Source of the DNA: CAXBNB01 sp040222275
GTDB lineage: Bacteria; Bacteroidota; Bacteroidia; Cytophagales; Cyclobacteriaceae
Reading direction: 5' to 3'
Assembly (NCBI GenBank): GCA_040222275.1
Contig: JAVKDJ010000094.1
Coordinates: 248,001 to 312,000, forward strand
Length of the DNA: 64,000 nt
Below the pieces are notes generated by a model, which was not told where the DNA came from, ran no database searches, and saw only the letters and a list, made by a program, of their open reading frames with translations. Position numbers and translations under genes: made by a program. This document shows, piece after piece, positions 15,883 to 23,950 of the stretch; within the stretch, counting starts at the first letter, position 1, and each line of letters opens with the position of its first letter.

Positions 15883-18800
15883 CTATTTTTCCTTAACCCA
15901 CTTCATGCTATTGGCCAGGATGGTTTGATAAGCGCCCAGATTGTGCGCCCGTTCGTCATGGCCAAGCGTGTTGCCTACAATTTTGGCCTTGGCATGTTTC
16001 ACCGTCCATACCACTGGAAACTCTTCCCCTGATTCCAATCCCCTGCCCATGGCCAGCACTTCCATATCCACACCTTCAGGGTCTTTTTCGAAACGGTATA
16101 ACTCATCGACAATTCTAAATCTGGCAGGTACACCCTTCATAATAGGATGGTTTGGTTTCACTACCTTTACTTCAAATTCCTGGAGTTTCTCGTGGGAACG
16201 GGACCCGCCACCCACTATTTCCCGGTTGTATTCCGGCCAGTCCTTCCAGTTGTACCAAACGCTTGGATGGTAGATCAGCATGCCCATGCCTTCATTGACA
16301 CGGGAGAAGATGGTTTCCTTCGTTTTGGCATCAAATGGTTTGTTGTTGCAGATGAAAAGTACATCAGTTTCTTTGAGGTTTTCGCCTAGCTGCACGGGGT
16401 TTTCTGTGTAGGTAACTGAGTTTTTGCCACCCTGGCTCATGATTTTTCCATCCTGTACCCCAAAGTATTTTTCAAACTCATGCGATCCTCCGCCTCCCAT
16501 CACTGACACTTTTGTTGCATTGGGGTCTTCCGAGATGTAGGTTCCAGGGGCATTCACTATGATTACCCCCTGCATCATTCGCCAGTGGCCTGGAAATGTA
16601 CACAGATAAGGATAGCGGCCAGGTTCATCGGGTATTTTGAAAATAATGGATCCCTTTGTTCCGGGCTCTAGCATATCGGTTGCCCCGAGCAAGTACCTTG
16701 ACTTAGGCACATATCCCGACTTGGCAGCATCCGGGTTTTTCAGAAAACTGTCCACCATTTTACCAAAGGCATCCAGGCTGCCGGGGCGGATCACCACCAG
16801 GTTGTGGGGCATTTGGTCACGGTTGTCCAATACTATTTCTACCGTCTGTCCGGCGGTGGCATACAACACTTTTTTATCGAAGGCCATCTCCTGATTGACT
16901 GTATTCAGTTGTAACCTGATATCGGCCTTCAGCTTACCTATTTTCCCAATCCCTGCATCGATATATCGTTGGCCACCATTGTCATGGCAGTGTACAGCTA
17001 TTACATTTTTTCCTTTCTTGAATAATTTACCCAATTCCTGATCCAACTTCACGTGCTTATACAAGGCACTCACCCCTCCTTCTGAAATCAGCAATTGGCC
17101 ATTCACATATACATCATAATTGTCATCGTGCATTACTTTCAGAACCGGTTCAGGAATTTCTTCACTCAGATCTACCACCCTCCTCAACCAGATATCGGAC
17201 TTATTCCAGCGGGTTTTGGCCTTGGAAGTTTCACTGCCTCCAAATGGTGCCCTTCCTTCTGCCCATGAAGCATCGTCAAAGTCAACGGCATACCAATTGT
17301 CTGTGGGTTTGTCCTCAGTGTACTTCCAGTTAGTCCTTTTTTCATCAGCCGATGGGATGAGCATGTCCACAGATGCGGCATCTATGGTCTGGTAGTTGAG
17401 CTCCCTTTGATACACTTTTATGGCTGCATTTAGCCATTTGTCCGATTTGTTGATTGGGTCTTCCAGGGCTTTCTCTATTTCCTTAAACAGGCCGTCTGTT
17501 TCCGGCAATTCCCCGGCGCGTAATATAGCCACCAACCTGATGTGCAAATCCGTACTCTGCATCAAAGAAGATTCTGCCAGAGCACTACTGCCTACTTCCG
17601 AATCAGGCAACAATGACAATCCTGCTCTAATTACAGCATTGGATTTTGCAGACAGGGCATTGACTACTGCCTGATTTGCTGCTTCATCGCCACCATCCAG
17701 GGCACCAAGGCCTTTTAGAGACCACAGGGCATGAACTGCCGCAAAAGGCTCGTCCCTGTTGCTTCCTGCCAGCTCTATAAGGTCAGGGATCAACTCACTT
17801 TTCTTATTTTCAACAATCAGGCGCTGGGCGGTAGTCCTCCAAAACATATTGTCACTTTTCAACCCTTCCAAAAGTGCATCCTTATCATTGGGGTCTATTT
17901 CTACAATATCAGGGTCATCGCCATCTTCATGCCTGAGTATATAGATACGGCCATGGGCCAAATCCCTTTTTGGATTGATGTGTGCATTTCCTTCTCCCTT
18001 GTCCGCATTCCAGATTTGGTTATCCATCCCCCTTTTGTCCGGATTGTGTTGTATCACAGGGTTGTACCAATCGGCTATCCACAGGTTGCCATCAGGGCCG
18101 GTCTCCGCAAATACAGGAGCTGTCCAGGCATCCGTACTGGCGAAAATATTGCCCCCATCCACTTCTTTGTAGCCGGCACCATCTTCCACTATTTTGGCAA
18201 TGTGTACCAAATGCCCGGTAGGTTCGTTCACGTACATCTGGTTTTGATATTCTTTGGGGTAATTTCTGGCCGTATAGAAATTCGCCCCTGAAGCAGCTGT
18301 ATAGCCCCCCCTCACATCTACCTGCTGCAGGGGGATGGTGGTGGCAGGGGTAATCTCGTAGTGTCCTTGTATAAAATCAGCATTGACGGCCCACGTTGGG
18401 AGTTTATTGAGATAGTCATAGTGCCTCAATGGAATGCCAACATAACAGCAATGATTGTTGTTGGCTGTAGATCCGAATATTTCGAATTCTTCTGTGATGC
18501 CCAGCCCCCATGTATTGTTGTTGAAGCGGCCTACGGGCTCAAAATACTGTCCATCTTTTGTAAAACGATAGACACCCATTTTGAACTCAACAGACTTATC
18601 CCCAAACTGGCCTTCAAATCCTGAATATCCTACCGAACCCCAGATCAAATTGTCTGGCCCGTAGCGTAAGCCCGATGGGCCGGCATGGGTGTCCCAGGTT
18701 CCAAACCCTCCAAAGAGCACTGTGCGCTTGTCCATTTTATCGTCTCCATCAGTATCTTCCAAAAAGGCTATTTCAGGAGCCTGGGCAACAATTGCCCCTC

Positions 18801-19212
18801 CTTTCACTATCACAATGCCTGTTGACAAACTTTGAGATGTAGCAAAGTCAGTGAATTTATCTGCTTTACCGTCTTTGTCCGTGTCTTCACAAATAGTGAT
18901 CCTGTCTCCACCCACATCGTTGTTGAGGTTGTGCGGATAGTCCATCGATTGGACCACCCACAACCTGCCTTTTTCATCCCATGAAAAAGCGATGGGGTTG
19001 ATGATATCGGGCTCTGAAGCAAAAAGGACAGTTTCAAAACCTTCAGGAACCTGAATGTGCTTTTGGGAGGCTTCAGGGCTCAATGGGTCTTGCACCCTGG
19101 GCTCTTCGCCTGAATAGGTCAATTCAGGTAGTTTTTCTTTTTCCGTAGAACATGCGAAAACGAATGTCGTGAGAAAAAAAAGGATCGATAATTTGTTGAA
19201 CAAAGACTTCAT
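15883..19212 (-). CDS. PVC-type dehydrogenase lipoprotein with cupredoxin and ThuA domains
   Basis: A 1109-residue envelope lipoprotein (lipobox VFAC, Cys21) with an unusual domain string. Residues about 50-420 form a glucose/sorbosone dehydrogenase-like beta-propeller (IQVPEGFETVLFASEPDIIN, GPSGLRYGPDNLIW, GPDGNLWIADWYNPV). Residues about 440-610 are HEAT-like helical repeats. Residues about 620-770 form a galactose-binding-like sandwich (WYAVDFDDASWAEGRAPFGG). Residues about 775-900 form a type-1 copper cupredoxin, with His in MPHNLVVI near 801 and the Cys, His and Met of YLCTFPGHWRMMQG near 868-876. Residues about 905-1109 form a ThuA-like domain. No CxxCH heme motif is present, unlike its neighbour at 23951. 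Oxidation of a sugar with copper-mediated electron transfer is inferred. Confidence 0.85.
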   Translation of the reverse strand: MKSLFNKLSILFFLTTFVFACSTEKEKLPELTYSGEEPRVQDPLSPEASQKHIQVPEGFETVLFASEPDIINPIAFSWDEKGRLWVVQSMDYPHNLNNDVGGDRITICEDTDKDGKADKFTDFATSQSLSTGIVIVKGGAIVAQAPEIAFLEDTDGDDKMDKRTVLFGGFGTWDTHAGPSGLRYGPDNLIWGSVGYSGFEGQFGDKSVEFKMGVYRFTKDGQYFEPVGRFNNNTWGLGITEEFEIFGSTANNNHCCYVGIPLRHYDYLNKLPTWAVNADFIQGHYEITPATTIPLQQVDVRGGYTAASGANFYTARNYPKEYQNQMYVNEPTGHLVHIAKIVEDGAGYKEVDGGNIFASTDAWTAPVFAETGPDGNLWIADWYNPVIQHNPDKRGMDNQIWNADKGEGNAHINPKRDLAHGRIYILRHEDGDDPDIVEIDPNDKDALLEGLKSDNMFWRTTAQRLIVENKKSELIPDLIELAGSNRDEPFAAVHALWSLKGLGALDGGDEAANQAVVNALSAKSNAVIRAGLSLLPDSEVGSSALAESSLMQSTDLHIRLVAILRAGELPETDGLFKEIEKALEDPINKSDKWLNAAIKVYQRELNYQTIDAASVDMLIPSADEKRTNWKYTEDKPTDNWYAVDFDDASWAEGRAPFGGSETSKAKTRWNKSDIWLRRVVDLSEEIPEPVLKVMHDDNYDVYVNGQLLISEGGVSALYKHVKLDQELGKLFKKGKNVIAVHCHDNGGQRYIDAGIGKIGKLKADIRLQLNTVNQEMAFDKKVLYATAGQTVEIVLDNRDQMPHNLVVIRPGSLDAFGKMVDSFLKNPDAAKSGYVPKSRYLLGATDMLEPGTKGSIIFKIPDEPGRYPYLCTFPGHWRMMQGVIIVNAPGTYISEDPNATKVSVMGGGGSHEFEKYFGVQDGKIMSQGGKNSVTYTENPVQLGENLKETDVLFICNNKPFDAKTKETIFSRVNEGMGMLIYHPSVWYNWKDWPEYNREIVGGGSRSHEKLQEFEVKVVKPNHPIMKGVPARFRIVDELYRFEKDPEGVDMEVLAMGRGLESGEEFPVVWTVKHAKAKIVGNTLGHDERAHNLGAYQTILANSMKWVKEK

Positions 19213-19300
19213 CTGATAGTGAGTTTTATAGTGTCAATTTTATAGTTTGTATAGTTCTGATGATGGGCGATTGCCTGCCAGGTATGAAATGCCCCGGGGA

Positions 19301-19708
19301 TTACCCGGAGCGATATCCTGAATAGGGCAAGTTTTCGTATTCATCTATGGTACCGGCCTCCCAGCCTTCTGATGGCCCCAGTATGGCCAAAAACTCCAGC
19401 TCGTCATCCCCGGCATTGAAGGTGGCATGTACTATATTGGGATCGATGTAAACCGAATCACCTGGCCCCAATATTTGCTTTTCGTCCTCTACCCACTGTT
19501 CGGCAGTACCCTTTGTGATGTACAAAATTTCATTCATCTCCGGGTGCCGGTGAAAATCATGCTTGCCCCCTACCGGCATCACAACTTTCACCAGATAAGT
19601 ACCGGCCTGTTCGGTGATCTCAGCGTTGTAATGCCAGTAGTGCTCACGTCCGGTTACCTTCTCATGGACACACTGATCTTCCTTGGTGAATTTCCAAAAT
19701 TTACCCAT
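19301..19708 (-). CDS. cupin-domain protein
   Basis: A single-domain cupin of 135 residues, starting at the ATG 19706-19708 (MGKFWKF). A TTG two codons earlier directly abuts the previous stop and is less likely. Motif 1 is HDFHRHPEMNEILYITKG with metal-binding His residues and Glu. Motif 2 is GDSVYIDPNIVHATFNAG. No signal peptide is visible, so it is cytoplasmic. It lies 7 bp after the PEP-hydrolase-like TIM-barrel gene and 88 bp before the cupredoxin/ThuA gene, clearly in one operon. It probably isomerises or binds a small sugar-derived acid or keto compound, but the substrate cannot be read from the sequence. Confidence 0.85.
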   Translation of the reverse strand: MGKFWKFTKEDQCVHEKVTGREHYWHYNAEITEQAGTYLVKVVMPVGGKHDFHRHPEMNEILYITKGTAEQWVEDEKQILGPGDSVYIDPNIVHATFNAGDDELEFLAILGPSEGWEAGTIDEYENLPYSGYRSG

Positions 19709-19714
19709 TCCCAA

Positions 19715-20578
19715 CTACTTAGCTAACTTCAGTGATTTGAACTCACGCGTGAGGTCTGTGAGTGATTGTTCCACACCCATTCTTTCGAGTGAAGAAGCAC
19801 CAACAAAACCATGTGCGTCGGTATTTTCCAACACTATCCGTACATCCTCAGGTGTATTCACCGGTCCTCCATGAGCAAGGAAAAATGTATCGGGGTTGGA
19901 CTTCTTTACTGCATCAATAATGGTTTGAGTCCTTTCGATGGCGTCATCCATAGTACAAGTAGCCCCTGTCACTCCAATAGAACCTCCTACGGTTGTACCT
20001 ACGTGCGCAATGATTGCATCGGCCCCTGCATCTGCCATTTGTACAGCTTCTTCTGGTTTGGCGACATAGACTACTGAAAACAGGTCCATTTTGGTAGCCA
20101 GTCGTACCATTTCGACTTCTTTTTGAAAGCTCATTCCAGTTTCTTCCAGTACATTCCTGAAGTGTCCGTCAACAATAGAGTGTGTAGGAAAGTTGTTGAC
20201 CCCAGAGAACCCCATGTCCTTTACTTTGAGTAGCCAATGCCACATTCTCCTGCGTGGGTCCGTGCCATGCACACCGCAAATCACCGGGATTTCCTCTACT
20301 ACCGGGAGCACTTCAAATTCACCGATTTCCATTGCTACAGCGTTGGCATCTCCATAGGCCATCATTCCGGCAGTAGATCCATGACCTGACATCCTGAAAC
20401 GACCGGAGTTGTAAATAATAATGAGGTCTGCACCTCCCTTTTCTATGAATTTAGCACTAATACCAGTACCTGCCCCGGCCGCAATGATGGCCTCCTTCTT
20501 ATCTACCGTAAGTTGCAAGCGGTCTCTTACTTCTTGTTTTGTGTAGGGATTTCCTTTCCCTGTCCATGGATTTGGCAT
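19715..20578 (-). CDS. phosphoenolpyruvate-hydrolase-like TIM-barrel protein (Tm-1 C-terminal half)
   Basis: A 287-residue cytoplasmic TIM barrel of the PF09370 family, labelled PEP hydrolase-like, which is also the C-terminal half of plant and fungal Tm-1-type proteins. Signatures are AIIAAGAGTGISAKFIEKGG, DLIIIYNSGRFRMSGHGSTA, EIPVICGVHGTDPRRRM, FSGVNNFPTHSIVDG, DAIIAHVGTTVGG and HGGPVNTPEDV. The gene for the N-terminal Tm-1 half lies 78 bp upstream, and the cupin gene follows. Members of this family are found in operons with the Tm-1 N half, and their physiological reaction is not well established. Confidence 0.88.
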   Translation of the reverse strand: MPNPWTGKGNPYTKQEVRDRLQLTVDKKEAIIAAGAGTGISAKFIEKGGADLIIIYNSGRFRMSGHGSTAGMMAYGDANAVAMEIGEFEVLPVVEEIPVICGVHGTDPRRRMWHWLLKVKDMGFSGVNNFPTHSIVDGHFRNVLEETGMSFQKEVEMVRLATKMDLFSVVYVAKPEEAVQMADAGADAIIAHVGTTVGGSIGVTGATCTMDDAIERTQTIIDAVKKSNPDTFFLAHGGPVNTPEDVRIVLENTDAHGFVGASSLERMGVEQSLTDLTREFKSLKLAK

Positions 20579-20656
20579 TTTATTTCGTATTTAAATGGTT
20601 TTAATATTTGTCTTAATCTTTTTTTCGTTCTTTTCGAGTTCACTTTTCCCAAAAAC

Positions 20657-21895
20657 TCATTTCTTACTGCTACCCATCAATCGCAGCAATACTTCCACCG
20701 ACCTTTCTGCAAATACAGGGTCATTGATGGCAGCATCCAGTTCTTCCACTACGATCGAATCTTTCAGATTGGATTTTATAGAATCAAACAATACCTGATC
20801 GGCTTTTGGGTCGTAGAAGGTGTTTCCTTTTATACTCACCTGAGAAATACCACCCAAGGGCAGTAGCACTGCTACTTCGCCTGTGGATTTGTTCAGTTTT
20901 TCAGCCAATTCTGTTCCTAGGGCCTTATTTTCCTCTTCATCTGTCCGCAACAGGGTCACGTTCGGGTCCCAGCAGTAAAGGTTCCTTTTTTTATATTTTT
21001 CGGGGACGGTATCCATTGCCCCAAAATTGACCATATCGAGGCACCCCGGCACCACCACCTGGGGGATGCCCATTTCGGATGCCGCTGTTAGTCGGTTTGG
21101 CCCTGCACTACATATTCCCCCGCATAAATTATCGGCCAGCTCGGTAGTGGTGATGTCCAGTACGGCATCAAAGCATCCCTCTAGAATAAGGGCTTCCATC
21201 GTTTTGCCACCTACTCCGACCGCATGGAAGGTCAATACATCATAGCCCATATCTTTTAACAGTGCGGAGCATTTGTCAACACAAGGTGTGGTATTGCCAA
21301 ATATGCTGATGGCGATACTGCCCATGGTTTGGGCTTGTTCTGCTTTACCGGCATTCACCATACCGCAGATAGCCCCGGCAGCTTGGTTGATCAGTTGCCT
21401 GCTGATGCTGTTGAGCCCTGCCACATCTACCACTGATGGCATCAGGGTGATGTCTTTGGTGCCAATCTGATCGGACAGGTCTTTTGTGGCTAAAGTTGTC
21501 AGGCAAAGCTTAGGCACTCCTAGCGGAATGGCCTGCATGGCACTCAAGGCCAGGTATGTTCCTCCTCCACCTCCCATGCCTATAGCTCCGTCGATCTTAT
21601 TGCCTGCCAACAACTTGCTGATAATGATGGCGGCTCCTTCCCCCAACTTTTGCAATGCCTTGCCCCTGTCCCCTTCTTCGCGAAGTTGGATGAGGTCGGC
21701 ACCAGCCACAGAGGCTACTTCTTCGGCTTCATAGTCCACTAAAAATTCAGTGGTGGTACCACGCACCCCGGTATTGATGGAAATAACAGACAACCCTTGT
21801 CGCTCTATACAGGTGTGGAGGTATTTAAAATCTTCGCCCTTGGTGTCGAAGCATCCTATCATAAGTACCGTTTTGCGAACCTTAAGTGTGCCCAT
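20657..21895 (-). CDS. Tm-1-like ATP-binding protein (UPF0261)
   Basis: A 412-residue cytoplasmic protein of the UPF0261 family, homologous to the N-terminal ATP-binding half of tomato Tm-1. Signatures are VLMIGCFDTKGEDFKYL, VISINTGVRG, GAIGMGGGGGTYLALSAM, FGNTTPCVDKCSALL, FHAVGVGGKTMEAL and GGICSAGPNRLTAASEMG. It heads the minus-strand run Tm-1N, Tm-1C/TIM barrel, cupin, dehydrogenase, sulfatase. The adjacent gene supplies the other half as a separate polypeptide. ATP-dependent action on a small molecule, together with the barrel protein, is inferred. The 328 bp upstream hold no gene. Confidence 0.9.
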   Translation of the reverse strand: MGTLKVRKTVLMIGCFDTKGEDFKYLHTCIERQGLSVISINTGVRGTTTEFLVDYEAEEVASVAGADLIQLREEGDRGKALQKLGEGAAIIISKLLAGNKIDGAIGMGGGGGTYLALSAMQAIPLGVPKLCLTTLATKDLSDQIGTKDITLMPSVVDVAGLNSISRQLINQAAGAICGMVNAGKAEQAQTMGSIAISIFGNTTPCVDKCSALLKDMGYDVLTFHAVGVGGKTMEALILEGCFDAVLDITTTELADNLCGGICSAGPNRLTAASEMGIPQVVVPGCLDMVNFGAMDTVPEKYKKRNLYCWDPNVTLLRTDEEENKALGTELAEKLNKSTGEVAVLLPLGGISQVSIKGNTFYDPKADQVLFDSIKSNLKDSIVVEELDAAINDPVFAERSVEVLLRLMGSSKK

Positions 21896-22223
21896 AATCT
21901 ATTGGTCTATGCCGTTTATTATCAAAAGAGAATACAAATTAGCAAGAGTTATATTTAAATAACCATCTGTATCTTGGCCAAAAATGACTGGATTATTACA
22001 CAAACCCTTTAAAATACCTTTATTTATAGATATAATAGGGTGTAACTGTCTTTTTACAGGACAAGTACAGGCTTAGGGGTGCTGTTTTTTGTATGGGTAA
22101 AATGATAGAATCAGGTGGATTTACAAGGCGTCATCTTGCAAGCCTGCGTTTACTTCTCCGCTTTGAGAGGTGTCAGGCAAAAATCCGGATTGGTTCGGGG
22201 TGAGGCTTTTCCCAAATATTGTC
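21896..22223. other. intergenic region upstream of the Tm-1-like operon
   Basis: About 330 bp without a gene. The A+T-rich part at 21896-22060 should contain the operon promoter, though no clear TTTG/TAnnTTTG pair was found. I see nothing else definable here. Confidence 0.4.
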
Positions 22224-22663
22224 TTAATTATGATTAGACTGGTTGTTGGATGGGCTATGGTTGATTTTCTTCCCCGGCTTCATGACCCTTTTGAATTACA
22301 GGCTTCTGCTGCCAAAATTGATAAGTAAACCAATGTCCATACCATAGGCTTCCAGATAATTGATGGCTTGTGCCAAATGCACATCCTCTAATTGAATCAC
22401 TGCTTTTGCTCTACCATGACCTGATTTTCCACAAAGAAGTCAACCCTCCTGGTGCCAATATCCATCCCTTTGTAGTTGATGGTCATCTCATGCTCGCGTG
22501 AAAACCCCAAACCCTGAGTTTCCATTTCTATAGCCAGGGCCCTTTGGTAGATGACTTCCTGAAATCCATTACCCAAGGTCTTGTGCACTTCCATGGCACA
22601 ACCTATGATCTTGTGGGTGAGGTCGGATAGGGGGTATTTGTTGTCTATACCATGATTCTTCAT
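22224..22663 (-). pseudogene. GxxExxY-family protein, frameshifted and with a nonsense codon
   Basis: The frame opens well with MKNHGIDNKYPLSDLTHKII and carries the name-giving motif in LGNGFQEVIYQRAL (G..E..Y), then RVDFFVENQVMVEQKQ and a stop at 22397. The family normally continues with KAV...VHLAQALNYLEA. Adding one A to the A-run before the stop restores AVIQLEDVHLAQAINYLEAY and GMDIGLLINFGSRSL, then a TAA (22296-22298) where the family has Gln, then FKRVMKPGKKINHSPSNNQS, ending at 22224. The restored length is about 146 residues. One deletion plus one nonsense change indicate real decay. The family has a PD-(D/E)xK-like core but no confirmed function. Confidence 0.85.
22232..22259. repeat. 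direct repeat flanking the GxxExxY pseudogene, distal copy
   Basis: A 28-bp sequence beginning GATTAGACTG and ending GGATGGGCTATG matches 22682-22709 at 25 of 28 positions, in the same orientation and exactly 450 bp apart. The two copies bracket the GxxExxY pseudogene. This copy overlaps its restored 3' end. Confidence 0.65.
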
Positions 22664-23181
22664 TTTTCTATCTTTGACTAGGATTAGACTGATTTTGGGA
22701 TGGGCTATGATTCTTTTTTGATTGTAAAAGGATTGCGCTGAGTGTTTGTGAGATGACAGTTTCTCGTGTTTCAGCTCTTGGTTATGGTTGATAATTAATC
22801 ATAGTATTCATTCAATCATAAAAAATCATAGTTGAGACTTCACCCACTCCAAAGGCCATTTGCCTTTTCATAGAGCTAAGGGCCGTGATAATTCTTTCGG
22901 TTTCTTTAACTTTTCAAATTTTGACTAAAATAAGAATAATGGGTTAATGGTTTGGTTGTATAGGATAATTTTAGTCCTTACTGCTTTTGTGTTTTGGATG
23001 AAGGCAAAATTTATATGCGTCCAATTGTTGCCTGTTTGTTTCAGATGTTATGACCTAAAATCAAACGGTAAGACACTACCATTGGAGTACCAATACAAAC
23101 TGACGCAATATTGATAAGAATTATTACCCAACCTGATGTGGTTGAAAATTGAAAGGCAAGAAAGAGTTGAAAAAAGCCGGC
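22664..23181. other. intergenic region with AATCATA-type short repeats
   Basis: About 520 bp with no gene. It contains the proximal 28-bp direct repeat (22682-22709) and a run of loosely repeated AATCATA words near 22790-22835, related in sequence to the flanks of the GxxExxY cassette. The remainder is A+T-rich and shows no structure that I can name. Confidence 0.45.
22682..22709. repeat. direct repeat flanking the GxxExxY pseudogene, proximal copy
   Basis: Partner of 22232-22259 (25 of 28 identical). It lies about 20 bp upstream of the pseudogene start codon, so the gene and the repeat could have moved or been copied as a unit. Confidence 0.65.
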
Positions 23182-23880
23182 CTACTTTTTGACCAGCTTC
23201 AGATCTTTGAAAAAAACTTTCATATCAGGTCCTTTGTGCACCTGAAGGGCAAAAATACCGGAATCGGCTCGCTTGCCAGTTTCTTTGTCTGTCACGTCAA
23301 TGGTTTTGTTGCCGTTGATAAAATGCTGCAACCGTTCGCCCACTGCCACTATGCGGTAGTCGTTCCATTGCTCCATATTGATTTTGGCCTGGATGTCTTT
23401 GCTTTCGGCAAATTGATTGATGTCCTTTTTGCCATCTGCACCGATAGCCACTTCTTCACCACGTTTGGCGAGGATTCCCCGGCCTTTTTCTTCATACAAA
23501 ATACCTGAGTGGTTGATACCCGCTTCCATATCGGCCTGGTACCCACCTACTACAAATTGCTGTTCGTCCAATACCTTGGCGCGGTACTGAACACCACTAT
23601 TGCCTCCAATTATTTTGTATTTGAAAGTAAGCTCGAAATCAGAAAACGGCACCTGATAGATCAAAAAAGTGTTTTGTTCAATTTGGTTTTCCGGGGTTGT
23701 CTGCCCTACTATGCAGCCATCCTCTACAGACCATATCCGCAAATCCCCGCGCCATTTGTTCAGGTCTTTTCCATTAAACAATGAAACCACCTCCGCTTCA
23801 GTGGAAGTTGCCTTGTCGGAGGAAGGTTGGCAACCTATGATGCCGGCTAAGAGTATCAGGAAAAGGTATATTTTTTTCAT
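23182..23880 (-). CDS. DUF1080 lipoprotein
   Basis: A 232-residue lipoprotein starting at the ATG 23878-23880, where a lipoprotein signal begins (MKKIYLFLILLAGIIGC, Cys17). The upstream in-frame extension lacks signal character. The DUF1080 domain covers about residues 35-232: VSLFNGKDLNKWRG, IWSVEDGCIVGQ, IIGGNSGVQYRAK, GGYQADMEAG, WNDYRIVAVGERLQHFING and GIFALQVHKGPDMKV. Family members hydrolyse 3-keto-glycosides. It sits 70 bp downstream of the heme-type PVC dehydrogenase on the same strand and is the last gene of that run. It is much closer to typical Bacteroidota and Planctomycetota DUF1080 lipoproteins than the 198-residue copy at 4111. Confidence 0.9.
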   Translation of the reverse strand: MKKIYLFLILLAGIIGCQPSSDKATSTEAEVVSLFNGKDLNKWRGDLRIWSVEDGCIVGQTTPENQIEQNTFLIYQVPFSDFELTFKYKIIGGNSGVQYRAKVLDEQQFVVGGYQADMEAGINHSGILYEEKGRGILAKRGEEVAIGADGKKDINQFAESKDIQAKINMEQWNDYRIVAVGERLQHFINGNKTIDVTDKETGKRADSGIFALQVHKGPDMKVFFKDLKLVKK

Positions 23881-23950
23881 AAGTAAAGTATTTAGGTAAC
23901 AAAACTGTCTTTGGTCTCCCAACCAAAGACAGTTTATACATTAGGCATTG

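Noticed and set aside
22397..22663. Intact 88-residue GxxExxY protein
   Set aside because: The frame ends in the middle of the conserved domain, and the missing half is found in the next frame, so the gene is broken.
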